This document shows positions 34,035 through 46,659 of a DNA stretch of 64,000 nt, piece by piece. Source of the stretch: Chinchilla lanigera (taxonomy: Eukaryota; Chordata; Mammalia; Rodentia; Chinchillidae). The DNA lies in the NCBI RefSeq assembly GCF_000276665.1, contig NW_004955501.1, positions 5,446,704 to 5,510,703 on the forward strand, read 5' to 3'. Below the pieces are notes generated by a model. That model was given only the letters and a program-made list of their open reading frames with translations. It was not told the origin of the DNA and did not search any database. How positions within the stretch are numbered: position 1 is the stretch's first letter; the number at the start of each line of letters is the position of its first letter. The position numbers and the translations under genes were made by a program.

Positions 34035-34622
34035 GTGTGTCTCATATCATTTTCACCCTCACCGGTCATTTCTTCATCTTGCTGTCCCTTGATAACTGAG
34101 CTCCAGCCACACTGGACCTCTTTAACTGAGGTTACACTAAGCCCCCTCTTATCTCTGCTTGGAATAGTCTGTCCCCTCCTCCTTGCATCTGCAAGGTCTC
34201 TGTTCAAAGGATTTCTTATTAGGAAGGCCTTCTGTGGTCAAATGAGCCAAAGAAGTGCATCTCTCACAACTGTTCTCTCAACCAGGCTTCTTTAAGGTCA
34301 CTAAGCCCTATAGATAATGACTTGAGTACTGTTTTTTGAATCTCCCAAAGATGGGACAGAGCTGTTACCATCCTAGTGACATAGGACAAAAATTCATTCT
34401 TTACCAAGGATGCCTCATAACAGTGGACTTGCATTCTGTGGCAGAACTAGAGGAGAAAGTTTGCTCTAAACTCTTACTCTACTTTTTAAAAAATTCAACA
34501 AATTATTTTTTGTTGTCTCCTTACCCCATTCTCTAGAAGATAAGCACAAGGAGTTTGTTTCTGATTCCTACTTGTCCACAGCTAGCACATAGTTAGCACT
34601 CAAAAAATATTTGTTGAATGAA
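34035..34622 (+). repeat. L2 3' end
   Basis: 'tctgcttggaatagtctgtc', 'ggtctctgttcaaagg', 'ggaaggccttctgtgg', and at the end 'agctagcacatagttagcac' with 'tatttgttgaatgaa'. Classic L2 order. Confidence 0.75.
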
Positions 34623-34629
34623 ATTTATA

Positions 34630-36815
34630 AGACTCATCTGTGTTATAATTTCTTATAACTTTTCAGTTGTCACAATTATTCATGTTAAAATTTCTTCATT
34701 CAGAAAAATGTATATTATAGATGACTCAGGAGGAATGATGACAAGAAAGGTTAAATGGAATTGGGAAAGGTGAAAAACATTGTCCAGATAATAATGAAAG
34801 GCTTTAATTAGCCAAACACAAAGTAGTCAACTACTTCATCAGGATGAATGGTGCAAGAGGACTTCTTTCCAAATTCTACAAGGGAGAAAAATAGAGGAAA
34901 TTTTCATCTTAAACAGTATCAGCGGTGGATGCAAGAGAATGCTGTGGGCAGATCACTAAGTAAAAAACTATTAACATAATTAAATTCTACAACCTCAGGG
35001 GATGGGGAGAAAATCAACAAACAAATCACACACATTTTAGTTTTTTAAAAAGGGAAATATGATAAGTATAGACACCATTTGACAGACAATTAAAAAGAAG
35101 GATTCTTAAAAGTGAATAACCACAAAGAAAACCTATTTACTCTGTAGTTTGCTTTCCATAAAAAGCATATACAAGGAATAAAAAATAGCAAGTACAGATA
35201 AGAATGGAAAACGGAACTGCTGGCATCTACAAATCATCAGAGAAAAGAGAAAGTAACTCCCCTGAGAGTGATAGTTCTTCTGAAGAAAACAAAGAAATCT
35301 AACTAATTATAAATGAGGAGAATAATAACTACAACAGAAAAGACTTTATGAGCACCTTGCAAATAACTACAAAGCCAGGAAAAGAGATCATTTTAACATG
35401 TCAAAGGGATGAACTCACTTAAAGAATAAGTAGGGTACGTTGATCTCAGTGGGATTTAAAGGATTTATTGAAGTGTAGAAAGAAGCATATTTCACAGGCT
35501 GAAATATTTGCCCCAAATTAAGAGATTAAAAAGTAATATAAAGTGTTCTTTCCAGTGTGATTCCAAAGCATGGGCCAGTGAGAGTTACTTGATTTTTGTT
35601 ACATGTTTTACTTCTCGGTGCACTTTTCTTGCAAGCCTGAACAAAATGATGTAGAAGGACCATCAGGACACATTTGTGACTCAGATGAGTGACTCCTATC
35701 TTCAAATGTGTAGCTGTCCTCCTTCATATGAAGTGGTTTAGAGGCACCTGAAGAAAGATAATCTCAAAGATTGTTTTAAAATGTTCAACAATTTTAATCT
35801 CAATGATAGGCTCCATGAATTTGGTCTACTCAAAATAACTTACTGCAGTGACTATTTAACTAGATCTGATAAGAATTTTATGTGGCTATTCTTCCTTCTA
35901 TTTTTTCTCTCTTGATATTAACTATCACTTGTGAACTTACTGACTAACTATCATTACATTTACAAGATTAAAACAAACTGATTTGGCATATTGTAATCAT
36001 TTAAGAAATGTTAACTGGTGTAAAACAGATTTTTCAATAAATACATTTTAAAAATCAAAAAATTAAAAGAAAATAAATTCCATACTATCTGCTTCTCCTC
36101 CACTATTCTCTTTCTTTTTTGTACTGTGCTTCCTCCTGGAATTTTATCACTCATCTCCTGCTATCTCAGCAACAGCCCTCTGATATAAGTTCCTACTAAC
36201 AAGATACCAAAAACACACACCTCATATATTCTTACAGCTCTTTAGGCTTACGAATTCCTCTTGAGTGCATCTTGAAGTAGCTGAACCAAGTCCATTAGGG
36301 AAAGGTCTAATGTTTAGGTCTTCTGTTTTCAAAGATTAAAAAAGAAAATTTACTTTCTCTTGTCTAGAGCCCTCCTAAGTGCTAGGATTGCCTCTGCTTC
36401 CCCTGGCTGGAAAATTCATCTGAAAGAGGAATCTAAACCCCGTCCTGTGCTTCTGCCAAGGATTTGGATTTCTATAGTCCACGATTCATCTGGTCTGTTT
36501 CATGATCTCATAACAAACATATTTTCTATTAAAACATCACACTGAGACTAATGCTTCCCACCCTAGAGATATAATTAGAAAAGAGCTTTGAGAAGTATTT
36601 TACTAGTTTCCTTTAGTCTACTTTTACAACTTATCTCTGATGTAAACATTTCAATGACCATTAGCAAGATTCCTACCTCCCAAGTCTGGGTTCAGCATTT
36701 TGTATCTCTTCTCTGAGCTCCCTTGTCCTTCTGACATGGTCACTATCCTGCTATACTGCAACTGGCTATTTAGGGGCTCATGGCTTCCACTAGACTGATT
36801 TCTGGAAGGGTAGAA
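34630..36815. other. Unassigned, some L1-like text
   Basis: 34.98-35.43 kb is A-rich with L1-like wording, but too decayed to place. Remaining sequence unrecognised. Confidence 0.3.
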
Positions 36816-36819
36816 ACCA

Positions 36820-36895
36820 TTTCTATCTTGTCCCTCATTGTATCCTGGCTCCTAGAATAACATCTGGTGCAGAGGAGGTACTCAATGAATAAAAG
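36820..36895 (+). repeat. L2 3' tail
   Basis: 'ttgtccctcattgtatcctg', 'ctagaataacatctggtgca', 'gtactcaatgaataaa'. Confidence 0.6.
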
Positions 36896-36899
36896 AATA

Positions 36900-37355
36900 A
36901 AAGCAGTCTCAGAGTCCTCCCTGACTTCTATGGAGATCTCTGCTGATTCACTTCTGAACTGGAGAATTACCATTAGCTACTAGTTGTATCTATCATTAAT
37001 ATTCCTTTATATTTCTTTTCCTTTGGGTGCTCTTTGTTCTCTCTGCTAATATGTGCATGTATAAATATTTAAATTTTCTCTTAGATTAAATTCACTTCTG
37101 TGTTACCAAATTTCCTCCATCCCCCTTGCTAATTTTAGTAAGATCATCAAATTGAGACAGTAGTACTTCAAAGAGGAGCTGACACTTTGCACACATTGCC
37201 AGTGATTTATCAATAGTTGTATGTCTTAACAAGCAATAAATAATCCAAGATATTGTTGATATTTCATTCCTTTACATTCCAATTTTTCTAAAAAGTAGAA
37301 TGTTCCTTTACTCTGAGTTTTTAAGCACCATATCTCATTTACTCACCAAAAAATT
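36900..37355. other. Unassigned
   Basis: AT-rich, nothing recognised. Confidence 0.35.
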
Positions 37356-37360
37356 ATATC

Positions 37361-37535
37361 AGTAAGTTTCAAACTTGGATGTGCATCACAATCACCTGGA
37401 AAATATGTAAAAGCAAAAATTTCCCACCTGGTCCCTAAAGTTTCTGATTCAGTAGATTTGGGGCAAGGACTGGGAATATACTTTTAAAGCAAGGTTCTAG
37501 GTAATGATAATGCTTTTGCCTAAGCAACTTTAGAA
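37361..37535 (+). repeat. MER5A-like fossil
   Basis: 'gtttcaaacttggatgtgca', 'tcacaatcacctggaaaata', 'ttctgattcagtagatttgg', 'gtaatgataatgc'. The best MER5A match in the window. Confidence 0.8.
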
Positions 37536-37899
37536 TCACTATACTGTCTAAATGATACACTATTTAAATGGAAAACTAACAATATACAATTATTTATCTA
37601 AAATCTACATACAAAAGGAATTACTTTCTATGATTGGTTGTGTGTCACTCTTGGATGTCAGTCCAATATGGTACTACAGCTCAAATGGTCTGTCAGGTGT
37701 TTGGACATAACTCAAAAGAAATATATTTTTTCTTTGTAATAAAATTTTGTGTACTTCTGGTTACTGAAATTCAAGAAAGCTACAATGGTCTTGAAAAAAT
37801 GCCATGAATGGCAACTGGGCAGATGGAAATCAAGAATTCCACTGGAGAGAAAGCTACTTAATAAGGTCAGAGAAGGTGAAAGGTTTTGCTTTGCTTTGT

Positions 37900-38345
37900 G
37901 TGTGTGTGTTTTTTGTGTGTGTGTCTTTTTTTTTTAATTTTAAAGAGAAATTAAAACAAAATAACAACAACCAAAACAAAAACAAAACAACACAAAACAA
38001 TAAAAATGATACAGAATTTCAAAACAAGGTGAGGAGCTGGGGATTTAGCTCAGCGGCACAGTGCCTGCCTGGCAAGTGCAAGGTTATGAGTTCGATTTCC
38101 GGTACCGGAAAAAACAAAACAAAACAAAAAAAACCCAAAAAACAAAAAAAAACAAGGTGATAGAAAGTTAGCAGGTTGTTATAGTACATATTGTTATCTT
38201 CAACGAAGTTGCTGGGATAACTGTACTGCTGATATCTGTTGGTTTATTGAAAGGAACAGTTAATGCTTAAATCTTTCTTTTTTTGAACAATTTGCATGAT
38301 TATATCTGGTACTCTGAACAACTAATTCATCTTGTTTTGCTTGAG
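37900..38345 (+). repeat. L1 3' UTR, interrupted by ID
   Basis: A GT-rich edge is followed by an A-rich block, 'aaaatgatacagaatttc', then 'gttggtttattgaaaggaac' and 'tatctggtactctgaacaac', which align in order with the 3' UTR of the complete L1 at about 60.06-60.22 kb and with the piece at 44.6 kb. An ID SINE (38033-38148) splits it. Confidence 0.65.
38033..38148 (+). mobile_element. ID SINE inside L1 3' UTR
   Basis: ID head with an intact A-box. The 12-bp duplication AAAACAAGGTGA is at 38021-38032 and 38149-38160. The tail is a CAAAA-type A-rich run. Confidence 0.96.
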
Positions 38346-38349
38346 AATG

Positions 38350-39240
38350 GTAGAAGCTAAAACATGGATCAATCAAAATATCTAACATCAAGAACAGTAC
38401 AGATAGATTAATCATGAAGTTCTGAATTCAGGAGTTACTTTAAGATTTGTACTTAGGGAGGTTTATGAAGAAAGTACTAGTATCATTCAATGGGAATAAT
38501 TGTGACACTCATGATCCTCAAGGATGATGTAAGGATAATAAAGATTATCAAAATACATTTGTCAAGTGGATGAGTGCTAGAACAATAAATTAGTCCCTAA
38601 CAGAATTAAGGCCTACTTACTCTTCTGTCACCTATACTCTATTGCTACCTTTGAGTTTTGTTTAGTAACTCAGTTCTAATCATTACAACTGGACGATCAA
38701 TCTAAGGCCTTTACATTTATATGGCCCATCTCACCTAGATATATGGCCTATGATCAAAGTTCAGAACCAGTAACTCAAAATATTAATCAATAGTAACTCC
38801 ATTTATTCACTCACTTATGTACCAACTTTGAGAAAGCCTTTCCTGGGCATGATATTTAGGCAATCTGGTAATGTTTTAGCTTTAGATCACTTCTATTACC
38901 CAAGACTGAGCTACACAGAAATAAAACATGGCATAAGACAGAGTAAAGGGAAAAGGAATGAGAGACACAGATTATGATTTAAAACTGGATTTCTAACACA
39001 GTTGCCTACAGGGTGAGGCAGGGGAAGCAAAAGAGGAAAGCAACCAATGATAAGACAAAAAGCTCCTCTTATTGATAAGATGGTAAATTCTTATCGATAA
39101 GACAATAAGTTCTTCTTACCAACCAATGATAAAACAATAAATTATCTGAGTTTCAGTCTATTGTTATACCATAGGAGTGCAAGACCAGCCACATCTCATG
39201 ATTCTAAAAGAAATCTGGAAACCTGGGTTTTTATTGGAAT
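38350..39240. other. Unassigned
   Basis: No gene. 39.05-39.14 kb contains three related 'aagacaataa(g/a)tt' and 'accaatgataa' phrases, a degenerate local repeat. Confidence 0.4.
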
Positions 39241-39247
39241 TTATATA

Positions 39248-39615
39248 GGGTGCTCATTGTCAATTTGACTGGATTAAGAGACTGTTGGAGAGGTCATTGG
39301 ATTGTGATAGTTCATAGCTGAATAGACTACTGGAAAGTGGGACTTAAATGAAAGAAGTGGATCATGGGGTATGTGACCTTGGGGACTATATCTGGTGCTG
39401 GCCATTGATCTCTGGTTCTTTTCTAACAAGAGTGCTTCCTGAAGACCATGAATTGAGCAATTTTCCTCTGGCATGCTCTTCCATCACGATGCTTTTGCCT
39501 TAAAGCCACCTGGCCATGGACTGAAGCTGTGAAACTATGAGACAAAATAAACTTTTCCTTTTTAAATTACCAAAGTCAGGTATTTGGTTCCAGAAATGAA
39601 AATCTGACTAATATA
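39248..39615 (+). repeat. ERVL/MaLR-type LTR
   Basis: Starts 'tgctcattgtcaatttgact' then 'ggattaagagactgttgg'. An AATAAA lies near 39546 ('gacaaaataaacttttcc'), and the end reads 'tggttccagaaatgaaaatc' then 'tgactaatata'. LTR layout and the terminal motif are clear; the family name is not. Confidence 0.7.
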
Positions 39616-39619
39616 TTCA

Positions 39620-40800
39620 GTTTTTAAAAGGAAATGTCTATGGACCAAACAGTGCACATCTGAAAATCCAATATAGCTTTCAGCTAAAAGGGTCGATTCT
39701 CTACCCTAAAATCTCCCAAACTCCTTAGTACTGTGGCACATGGTCACTACTAGGTGCATCAGAAATTGGAAAGTATAGTTTTTTGCAAAGTATGCTGTTG
39801 TCATGAATAAAATGTAGTTTCAACAGAATTCCACAAATATCTACCTTTTCAGTCATCTCTTTTCTCCTTACTCGTAAATGATTCTTAGAGATCTCTGGAT
39901 TAAGTCATTAGCCTGAATGTAATATGACTTACTGCTTATTTTGTAGCTAGCTGAAATTAAAGGACTGTAGTCACTGTGCCAAATTCAGTATATTATAGAT
40001 ATGCATAAAGCATATAATTCTCCTGCCATTACCTTAGTCTCAAGACAAGCAAATGCCTGAGAAGTCATCAGATTTAAATTTCTTGGGGAAGGATCCTTTA
40101 AGTCAAAAGCTGTATGGACTAAGTAAACATTTCTCATTTTTATGCCATTGGCAGTCTTACTTGAGGTGTCAACTGTACTGATTTTTAAACCCAGAAAAAG
40201 AAGGAAATAATCTATTGGAATGACAAAATGGTCATGGGTGAGGACTGATTAAGCCTTTGGTACTGCCTTACCATTTTTCTGATTTTAGATTGCTGGACTT
40301 CACCTTAAACAGCATAGGTGCAATGTGGCTAATTCAGACAATCGATTCAACCTGTGGTCTCAAGAGATCTGGACATACTGTTGATCTCCCCTAGAATTCA
40401 TTTTACTCTCATTTAACCATGATGAAGGGTGAACTCAATGTAATTTCTCTGTTCACCAGGAAGAAAGGGAAACAATTTCCTTCCATTTTCAAACTTTTAA
40501 CTCCTCACTTAGTATTTTCATTTGCTTTTATGTTTTGTGTGTGGGACAGAATTGGTACCAAGAATGATCTCTTCTTGATTTGACATCTCTATTCATTAAG
40601 ATTTTTTTAGAGCTAATGAGGCCTAAATAGCCTGGCCACAGCAAGCCATAGCAACACTAATCCATATTTGAATAGTAAATCCCTGGTGCTAGAATTTTCT
40701 ACTCTGGATCATGCTGACCATCTCTCTTCATGTGTCTTCCTCTATTTCATCAAAGAGGAGTCCTAGACTTGTAGGGCCAATATTTGTGTTTCAATCTAAC
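39620..40800. other. Unassigned
   Basis: No gene or repeat recognised. Confidence 0.35.
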
Positions 40801-40805
40801 CATAT

Positions 40806-42995
40806 CTCTTCAGAAGGTAGCAAAAGCAAGAAGGAAACTTATTAACATCTTTCTGCCCCTTTTATATTGTACCCGGTCTGCCAGGGTTAGGGTGGTGCCA
40901 AACCAATCAGTGGACTGATTTAGTAATTACACACTTTTAATCCCAGCATCACACACCCTAGATCCAGCCACCTCTCAAAAGCCCCTCCTATGACCACAAG
41001 AGGCTTTGGGAGGACATCTAGACCCAAACCATAACATTCCTTCCCTGGCTCCCCAAAGACTCATGTACAATCTTTTATGCAAAAGGTGCTTTTCCATTTC
41101 TAGCAGTTGCCAAAGTCCTAATGGTTTCAGCATTGCTGAAAATTCCAAGTTGCAAGTCCCCTCTGAAATTTTAGGCAAACTCTTAGCTGTGAGCCTTAGC
41201 TCTTAGCTTTGTACAAATGAAAAGAAAGTTAAACACTTCCAACATACAATGACACAAGATAAACATTACCATTCTAAAAGGTACCAATGGGCGGGTAGAA
41301 AAAAAACAGACCAAAGCAAGTCCAAAATCCAGCAGGGCAAACATTAAGTTCTGTAGTTATATGTCCAGCATGCCTGGCAATCTGTGGCAAAATATGAACT
41401 CCAAAGGGCTTGGGTGGCTTCTCCTCTATGGCACTGCAGGCGGTTGTAACTCTCCCATGGCTCCTTTTATGGGCCTGCTCTGCTCCCTCCTTGCAGTTTT
41501 CCTCAGATGATCAATGTTCCTGGATTCTTCAAACTTCTGGAGTCTCCATTGCACTTTTGGCTTCACACTCACAGGTTCACACAGTGCCCTCTTAGGAGCA
41601 CACTTCCTGGCTTCCTGGGTCTTCTTCTGAAATCTGAGTGGAAGCGTTCCTGACCCCACAACTCTTGCATTATTCATGTGCCTAAAACTGGCACCATGTG
41701 GATAATGCCAGCTGGAGCAGTAGCCAGGCTTTCTTCTGTCATGGCTGTAGTTGTTGAGTGCTAATGAACTAAATTCCAAGGAACAAGTTCCCTTGGCTGC
41801 TGCTATTCTGGAACATGGTGCCCTGGGGCTCTCTTCTCAAAGCAAAGTCATTTTTGCAATTTTGAGGCTGCAAAGTGTGGAGTCCTGGTGTTTCTTGTGA
41901 TTCCCTTGGGCCATTGTTTCTATTTTCCTGTTCCTTCTCAGCAATCAAAATCTCCTCTGCTCTGTCTTTTCAGTCCACAGCTTCACTGCAGCTTCCTTTC
42001 TGACCAATCTCACAACATTTTATATCATCCTTCTGGGCTCTTTGGCCTTGATTCTCAACATAAATTTGGCTAAAACCTCCAACAGTAGCTATGCCATTGC
42101 CTTAACATTAGAATGCCTTGAAATTTCTTCTTCAAGATTAGTCAGCCGGGGGCTGGGGATTTAGCTCAGCAGCAAAAGCGCCTGCCTGGCAAGCGCAAGG
42201 TCATGAGTTTGGTTCCTGGTACCGGAGAAAAACCAAAAAAACAAAAACAAAAAAAAAAGATTAGTCAGCCACCCTTAATCTTAGTCTCAGGCAAAGTCTC
42301 TGGACACAAGAAAAATGCAGACAAACTTTCTGCCAATGTGTAATACACATTATATGGAGTCCAACAACCAATGCAGTCCTTCTTCTCAGCAGAAACCTCC
42401 TTAACATGGTATTTACTGGCAGGATTTCTAGCAGCCTTTTGGTCTTCTGAACTCTGATCAGAATGTCCCATCAAGCACAGCATAAAGCATTCCAGCTCCA
42501 CTTTTCCAGCTGGCATCTCCAAACCTTTCCAAACTCTTTCCACAAGCCAGTCCCAAAGGCTCCTGAACCACATAGTCAGGTAGTCACAGCAATGACCCTA
42601 CTTCTCTGGTACCAAATTTTGTCTTAGTTATTTTTTGCATTGCTGAGACAAAATACCAATGCCCAAAGTTAAGGGAGGAAAGGTTTATTTAGCTCACATT
42701 CTATAGAGGTTTCAATCGATAACTGACTCCAAGGCAGGCTGGCTTCACAGAGGATAACATTTCATGGTGGCCAGAAGGTAGCAAAAGAAACAGTGGACCT
42801 TAAGAGCATCTTTCTGACCCTTTTATATTGTATCTAGTTTGCCAGGATTAGGGTGGTGCCAAACCAATCAGTGGACTGATTTAGTAATCATGAACCCTTA
42901 GTCCCAGCTTCACAAACTCTACAACCAGTGACTTTTCAAAAAGCCCTACCTATGACTGCAGGAGGCTGTAGGGGAACAACTAGATCCAAATCACA
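40806..42995 (-). mobile_element. MaLR-type provirus with both LTRs
   Basis: Read on the minus strand: a 5' LTR (about 42995-42613) starting TGTGATTTGGATC, with AATAAACC, and ending in CTAAGACA; then the primer-site region AATTTGGTACCAGAG just inside it; a non-coding internal region; a purine tract AGGGAAGGAA; and the 3' LTR from about 41035 starting TGTTATGGTTTGG and lost beyond about 40806. The two LTRs share the long block around CCACTGATTGGTTTGGCACC. No gag, pol or env coding capacity is visible, as usual for MaLRs. The antisense 117-codon ORF at 41426-41779 is not a gene. An ID SINE lies inside. The whole 3' LTR U5 is missing, so no target duplication can be read. Confidence 0.8.
42148..42256 (+). 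mobile_element. ID SINE inside MaLR provirus
   Basis: Near-consensus ID with a tail of CAAAA units. The 14-bp duplication AAGATTAGTCAGCC is at 42134-42147 and 42257-42270. It inserted in the opposite orientation to the provirus. Confidence 0.97.
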
Positions 42996-42999
42996 ATAG

Positions 43000-43605
43000 G
43001 AGGGTATGAAACACCCCTTTATTTTGGACAGATATTGCTTTAGACTAGATATATGAGAAATCCAGCTTTATGGTTTGTCTATAATTTATTTTAACCTTCT
43101 CCTTTAAAAAGAAGTCCCGAGGTAGGCTGTTACAGTGGCTGCACAAGATCATTGTTGCAGGTCAGTTTCCCTTGGAAAACAAACTCCATCATGGGGACTG
43201 CATGTACAAAGCATATTGGGGAGAGTTCTCAGGATCAACTCCAAGTGGGGTCAGGAAAAGCAGTTGGATAGGTAAAAGGGAGATCTTGGGCAGAAGTGTG
43301 GTCACATGATCTTAGCCAATGATGTGGGGAGCTCTGAAGCTGGCCTTTCTGTTGGGGCTTGGGAATGGACCTTTATTCTCTTCTCCCTTGCTTAACCAGT
43401 CATTAAATGTTGGCTCCCGGCAAGGAAGAGGACATGACTTTGGAGGGTTGTCTGTCTTCAGCTGAGGGCAATTTCCAGGAAAAACTGACAGCTGAGGGAC
43501 TTCAGCCGTCAACAGGCCTAGAGATTGAGATCAAAGACCAGTCCTAAAGGGCAGTATAGCACAATGCTCATTACAGTTGTCAATGGCCAGACTTTTTCTA
43601 TCTTT
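43000..43605. other. Unassigned
   Basis: Nothing recognised. Confidence 0.35.
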
Positions 43606-43617
43606 CTAATGTGCTAT

Positions 43618-43711
43618 ACTTTTTCTGGTTTTTTTTCCGGTATCAGGACTCAAACTCACGACCTTGCGCTTACCAGGCAGGTGCTGTGCCACTGAGCTAA
43701 ATCCCCAGCCC
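43618..43711 (-). mobile_element. ID SINE
   Basis: Reverse ID unit with a short T-run. The 12-bp duplication CTAATGTGCTAT is at 43606-43617 and 43712-43723. Confidence 0.96.
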
Positions 43712-43724
43712 CTAATGTGCTATT

Positions 43725-44090
43725 CTTAGCATGGGACTTTTATGCTCATAGTTGCCTCATGAGTTCAAGATGATTTGATTCCCAGCCTTATTTCTGTATT
43801 TTGCATAGGAAAGAGAAGAAATAAGAAGGTGACAGAGATAGCATGTGTATCAGGGAAGCAAGTAGTAACCAGAAACATCCAGCAATCTTCCCTTTATATC
43901 TCATTGGATGAGCTTGTCATATGACTGTTCTAGTTGCAAAAGATGCTAGGAAATATGTGTTTTAGCCAAAGACATTGTTGTCTTGACCAAAATCAGGTTC
44001 AGAGTTTTTAAAGATAAAGAAGAGAATGGGATGGCATTAGCAGCTAGAAGTTCTCCTGACCCATCTCATTTTCAAAGAATTAGCTCTCTT
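43725..44090. other. Unassigned
   Basis: Nothing recognised. Confidence 0.35.
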
Positions 44091-44093
44091 TGA

Positions 44094-44425
44094 CCCCTGG
44101 GTCACTGACTGAATAGCCTGTTAGGAACCAGGCGGTATAGCAGGAGGTAAGCAGTGGGCTAGCAAACTTCATCTCTCCTTATAGCTACTCCTCATTGCTT
44201 GCATTATATCCTGAGCTTCACCTCAAGTAAACTCAGCAGTGGCATTAATTTCTCCTAGAATTATGAATGCTACTTTGAATTGTGCATGTGCGGGGTCTGA
44301 GTTATGAGTTCCTTTGAGTCATCCCCAAACCTGCCCTATACCCTTTTCCTCCCTGTCCACACTCTATGGAAAACTTGTCTTCCACAAAATCAGTCCCTGG
44401 TGCCAGAAAGTGTGGAGACTGCTGT
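44094..44425 (+). repeat. Non-autonomous hAT-type fossil
   Basis: Ends match a known mammalian hAT group: 'cctgttaggaaccaggcggt' and 'agcaggaggtaagcagtggg' near the left end, 'gtcttccacaaaatcagtcc' and 'ctggtgccagaaag' at the right. The centre holds 'ggcattaatttctcc' and 'gcatgtgcgggg'. Outermost terminal bases have decayed. Confidence 0.7.
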
Positions 44426-44579
44426 TATAGACTTTGAACATTTCTTCCTACTTTGTTCCCAGGAGGCACTTCAGTATCTCAATTGTACACTGGTTGTACC
44501 ACTACACTGGTTGCTGAGAGTTGGCCTCATTTTCTTATTAGTTATGTTTATCTCACAATAACAATCTTGAACTTCTTTC

Positions 44580-44847
44580 TTGTTTTAAAATTTTATTTTA
44601 AAGAGGAAAAAAACCAAAAAAAAAAAAAGCAAAGCCGAAAACAAGACAACAAAAAACAATAAAAATGATACAGAATTTCAAAACAAGATGATAGGAAATT
44701 AACAATGGTTGTTATAGTACATATTGTTATCTTTAAAGTAGTTGCTTGGATTACCAGATATAAGCATGCAAGATTGATCAAACAATTAAGCATTAACTGT
44801 TCCTTTCAATAAACCAATAGAAACTAGTGGTACAATTATCTTAGCTA

Positions 44848-44883
<36 letters not shown>

Positions 44884-44920
44884 CTTTCTGAATGATTCAT
44901 CGTCTCTCTTTTGCCCTTTC
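44580..44920 (+). repeat. L1 3' UTR piece with internal micro-inversion
   Basis: Collinear with 37.9-38.35 kb up to about 44746 ('tagtacatattgttatcttt', 'gtagttgct'). From 44747 to 44850 the sequence is inverted: its reverse complement reads 'attggtttattgaaaggaac' and 'gcttatatctgg', the expected next block. After a (TG)n run it is collinear again ('taactttctgaatgattc'). Confidence 0.7.
44851..44880. repeat. (TG)n microsatellite
   Basis: Fifteen TG units exactly at the right breakpoint of the inverted segment. Confidence 0.97.
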
Positions 44921-44924
44921 TGTA

Positions 44925-46090
44925 TCACACAATACATGCATAGACATACATGATATCACTATTCCTAGTGATAACAGGTAATAATCTTTAGGTCCTGGTC
45001 TAGTGTAAAGGGAGACTATTGCCAAAAGAACAATACAGAAAACAGAAATTTAAGAGGTCCCATGTAGGGAATCTGGTTGAAATAAATTGACCAGGAGTAC
45101 TATTGTCAGATTTAGTAACTCAAAATAGAGGATTTTGGTTAAATTTGAATTTCAGATAACACAATTTTAGTAAAACCCCAACATATCTGTGAAAAGTGCA
45201 TGGGACACAATGACTCTAAAATTTATTTATTTGAAATTCATATTTAATTGAGTGTCCTTTATTTCTCTTGGTCAGCTCAGCTAGGAGGAGTAGTATTCAT
45301 ACTCCACAGAGCTAGATACCAACATTACATCCATTTCTGCAGCTACTGTGTTCAATTGTTGGCGTTATCCACAAAGCTCTCATCTGAGAACAGTTGTCCC
45401 ATATTGTTGGAGACTCATCAATCAATGCAGCTACAGTTGAAGAATTTTTGGTAATAAATTACATTTTTAATATTTCCTGGAGTACAGACCCCCCTGAGGT
45501 ATGTGGATAAGTTTTAAGTAGGTCTCCAAATCCATCGAAAGTGTATGAAAAATTTTGTGCATATGGGCTTATGCACATTTTTCTGAAAAGGAGACCTATG
45601 GCTTTCATCTCATTCTAAAAAGATAAAGTGGCTCAAAAAAGCTCATCGCTAGGCAAAGGACATTGAGAGACACAAGGCAACAGCAACCTATTAATATATC
45701 TTAGCTATTTTGTGTAGGGATAGAGGTAGAAACATCTGTCATGGAACAAATGCTTTAGATTTGTTCTTGCAAGAAAATTTGGAGCAAATATGAGAGGAAA
45801 TTCTTTCATTTGCCAGTGTAAAATCAGTTATAGAGCCAAACATTACCTGAAGCATTTTTCAACAAATAGTCTTAATCACAGAGATTACCCACACTGTTTT
45901 CTCAGCAACTCTGTGGGAAGGGTTTCGTCACCTTAACCACTGTATTCTCTTTTTTAACCCTGTCTTTGGAGGGGCAGGTGTGTCTGTGGCGAAGTTCTGT
46001 GGACATAACTTTGTCACTACTTCTTTCACTTAAATGTCTTGTCCATTCATGCTGTTTGACAGTGAGAACCCCCAATTACAATGCCTTGCT
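44925..46090. other. Unassigned; possible DNA-transposon fossil
   Basis: 45476-45640 ('tggagtacagaccccc', 'tttctgaaaaggagacctat') looks like an old transposon copy, family unknown. No gene. Confidence 0.35.
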
Positions 46091-46106
46091 TCTCATCTGG
46101 GATTTT

Positions 46107-46209
46107 TGTTTGTTTGTTTGTTTTTGTTTTTCTCCGGTACTGGGAACCGAACTCATGACCTTGAGCTTGCCAGGCAGGCGCTTTGCCGCTGAGCTAAATC
46201 CCCAGCCCC
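46107..46209 (-). mobile_element. ID SINE
   Basis: Near-consensus reverse ID with a (GTTT)n tail. The 15-bp duplication CTCATCTGGGATTTT is at 46092-46106 and 46210-46224. Confidence 0.97.
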
Positions 46210-46572
46210 CTCATCTGGGATTTTGATGAGCAAATCTTACAATGTGGTGAGCTAGGAACAGTCTCATAATCAATGTAAGAAGTGGACTATCCCAGACTTC
46301 ATGCTCTCTTTAGTTCTCAGTACTCTGGAACAGTCTAACTCTTGGAGCATAGTTCTCACCTGACAACAGCATCCTGAATCCACATACTCATGAATTACAC
46401 ACTCATTGTATTGTGGCAAATTGTCAGTAAAGCTCCCAGCCATATCAGCAGGATTCTCAGAGTCTTTGAAATAAAACCCTTTACTACATCCTATAGTGAA
46501 TTGTCCAGATATTATGAGTATCTTGAAGGAATCACATGTTATTTAACACCCTCAACCTGGTTTAGTACCTTG

Positions 46573-46659
46573 CTTTTTTTGGGGGGGTACTAAGAATTAA
46601 ATTTAAGACCTCGTGCTTGACAGGAAGGTGCTTTTGTCACTGAGCTATATCCCCATCCC
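46573..46659 (-). mobile_element. Old diverged ID SINE
   Basis: Reverse ID, strongly diverged ('tgagctatatccccatcc'), still with the 10-bp duplication TAGTACCTTG at 46563-46572 and 46660-46669. The head and B-box are degenerate, so it represents an earlier wave than the GGTACC copies. Confidence 0.85.

Noticed and set aside
41426..41779. 117-codon minus-strand ORF as a retroviral gene
   Set aside because: Lies in MaLR internal DNA; MaLR internal regions are non-coding or decayed, and no gag or pol motif is visible.
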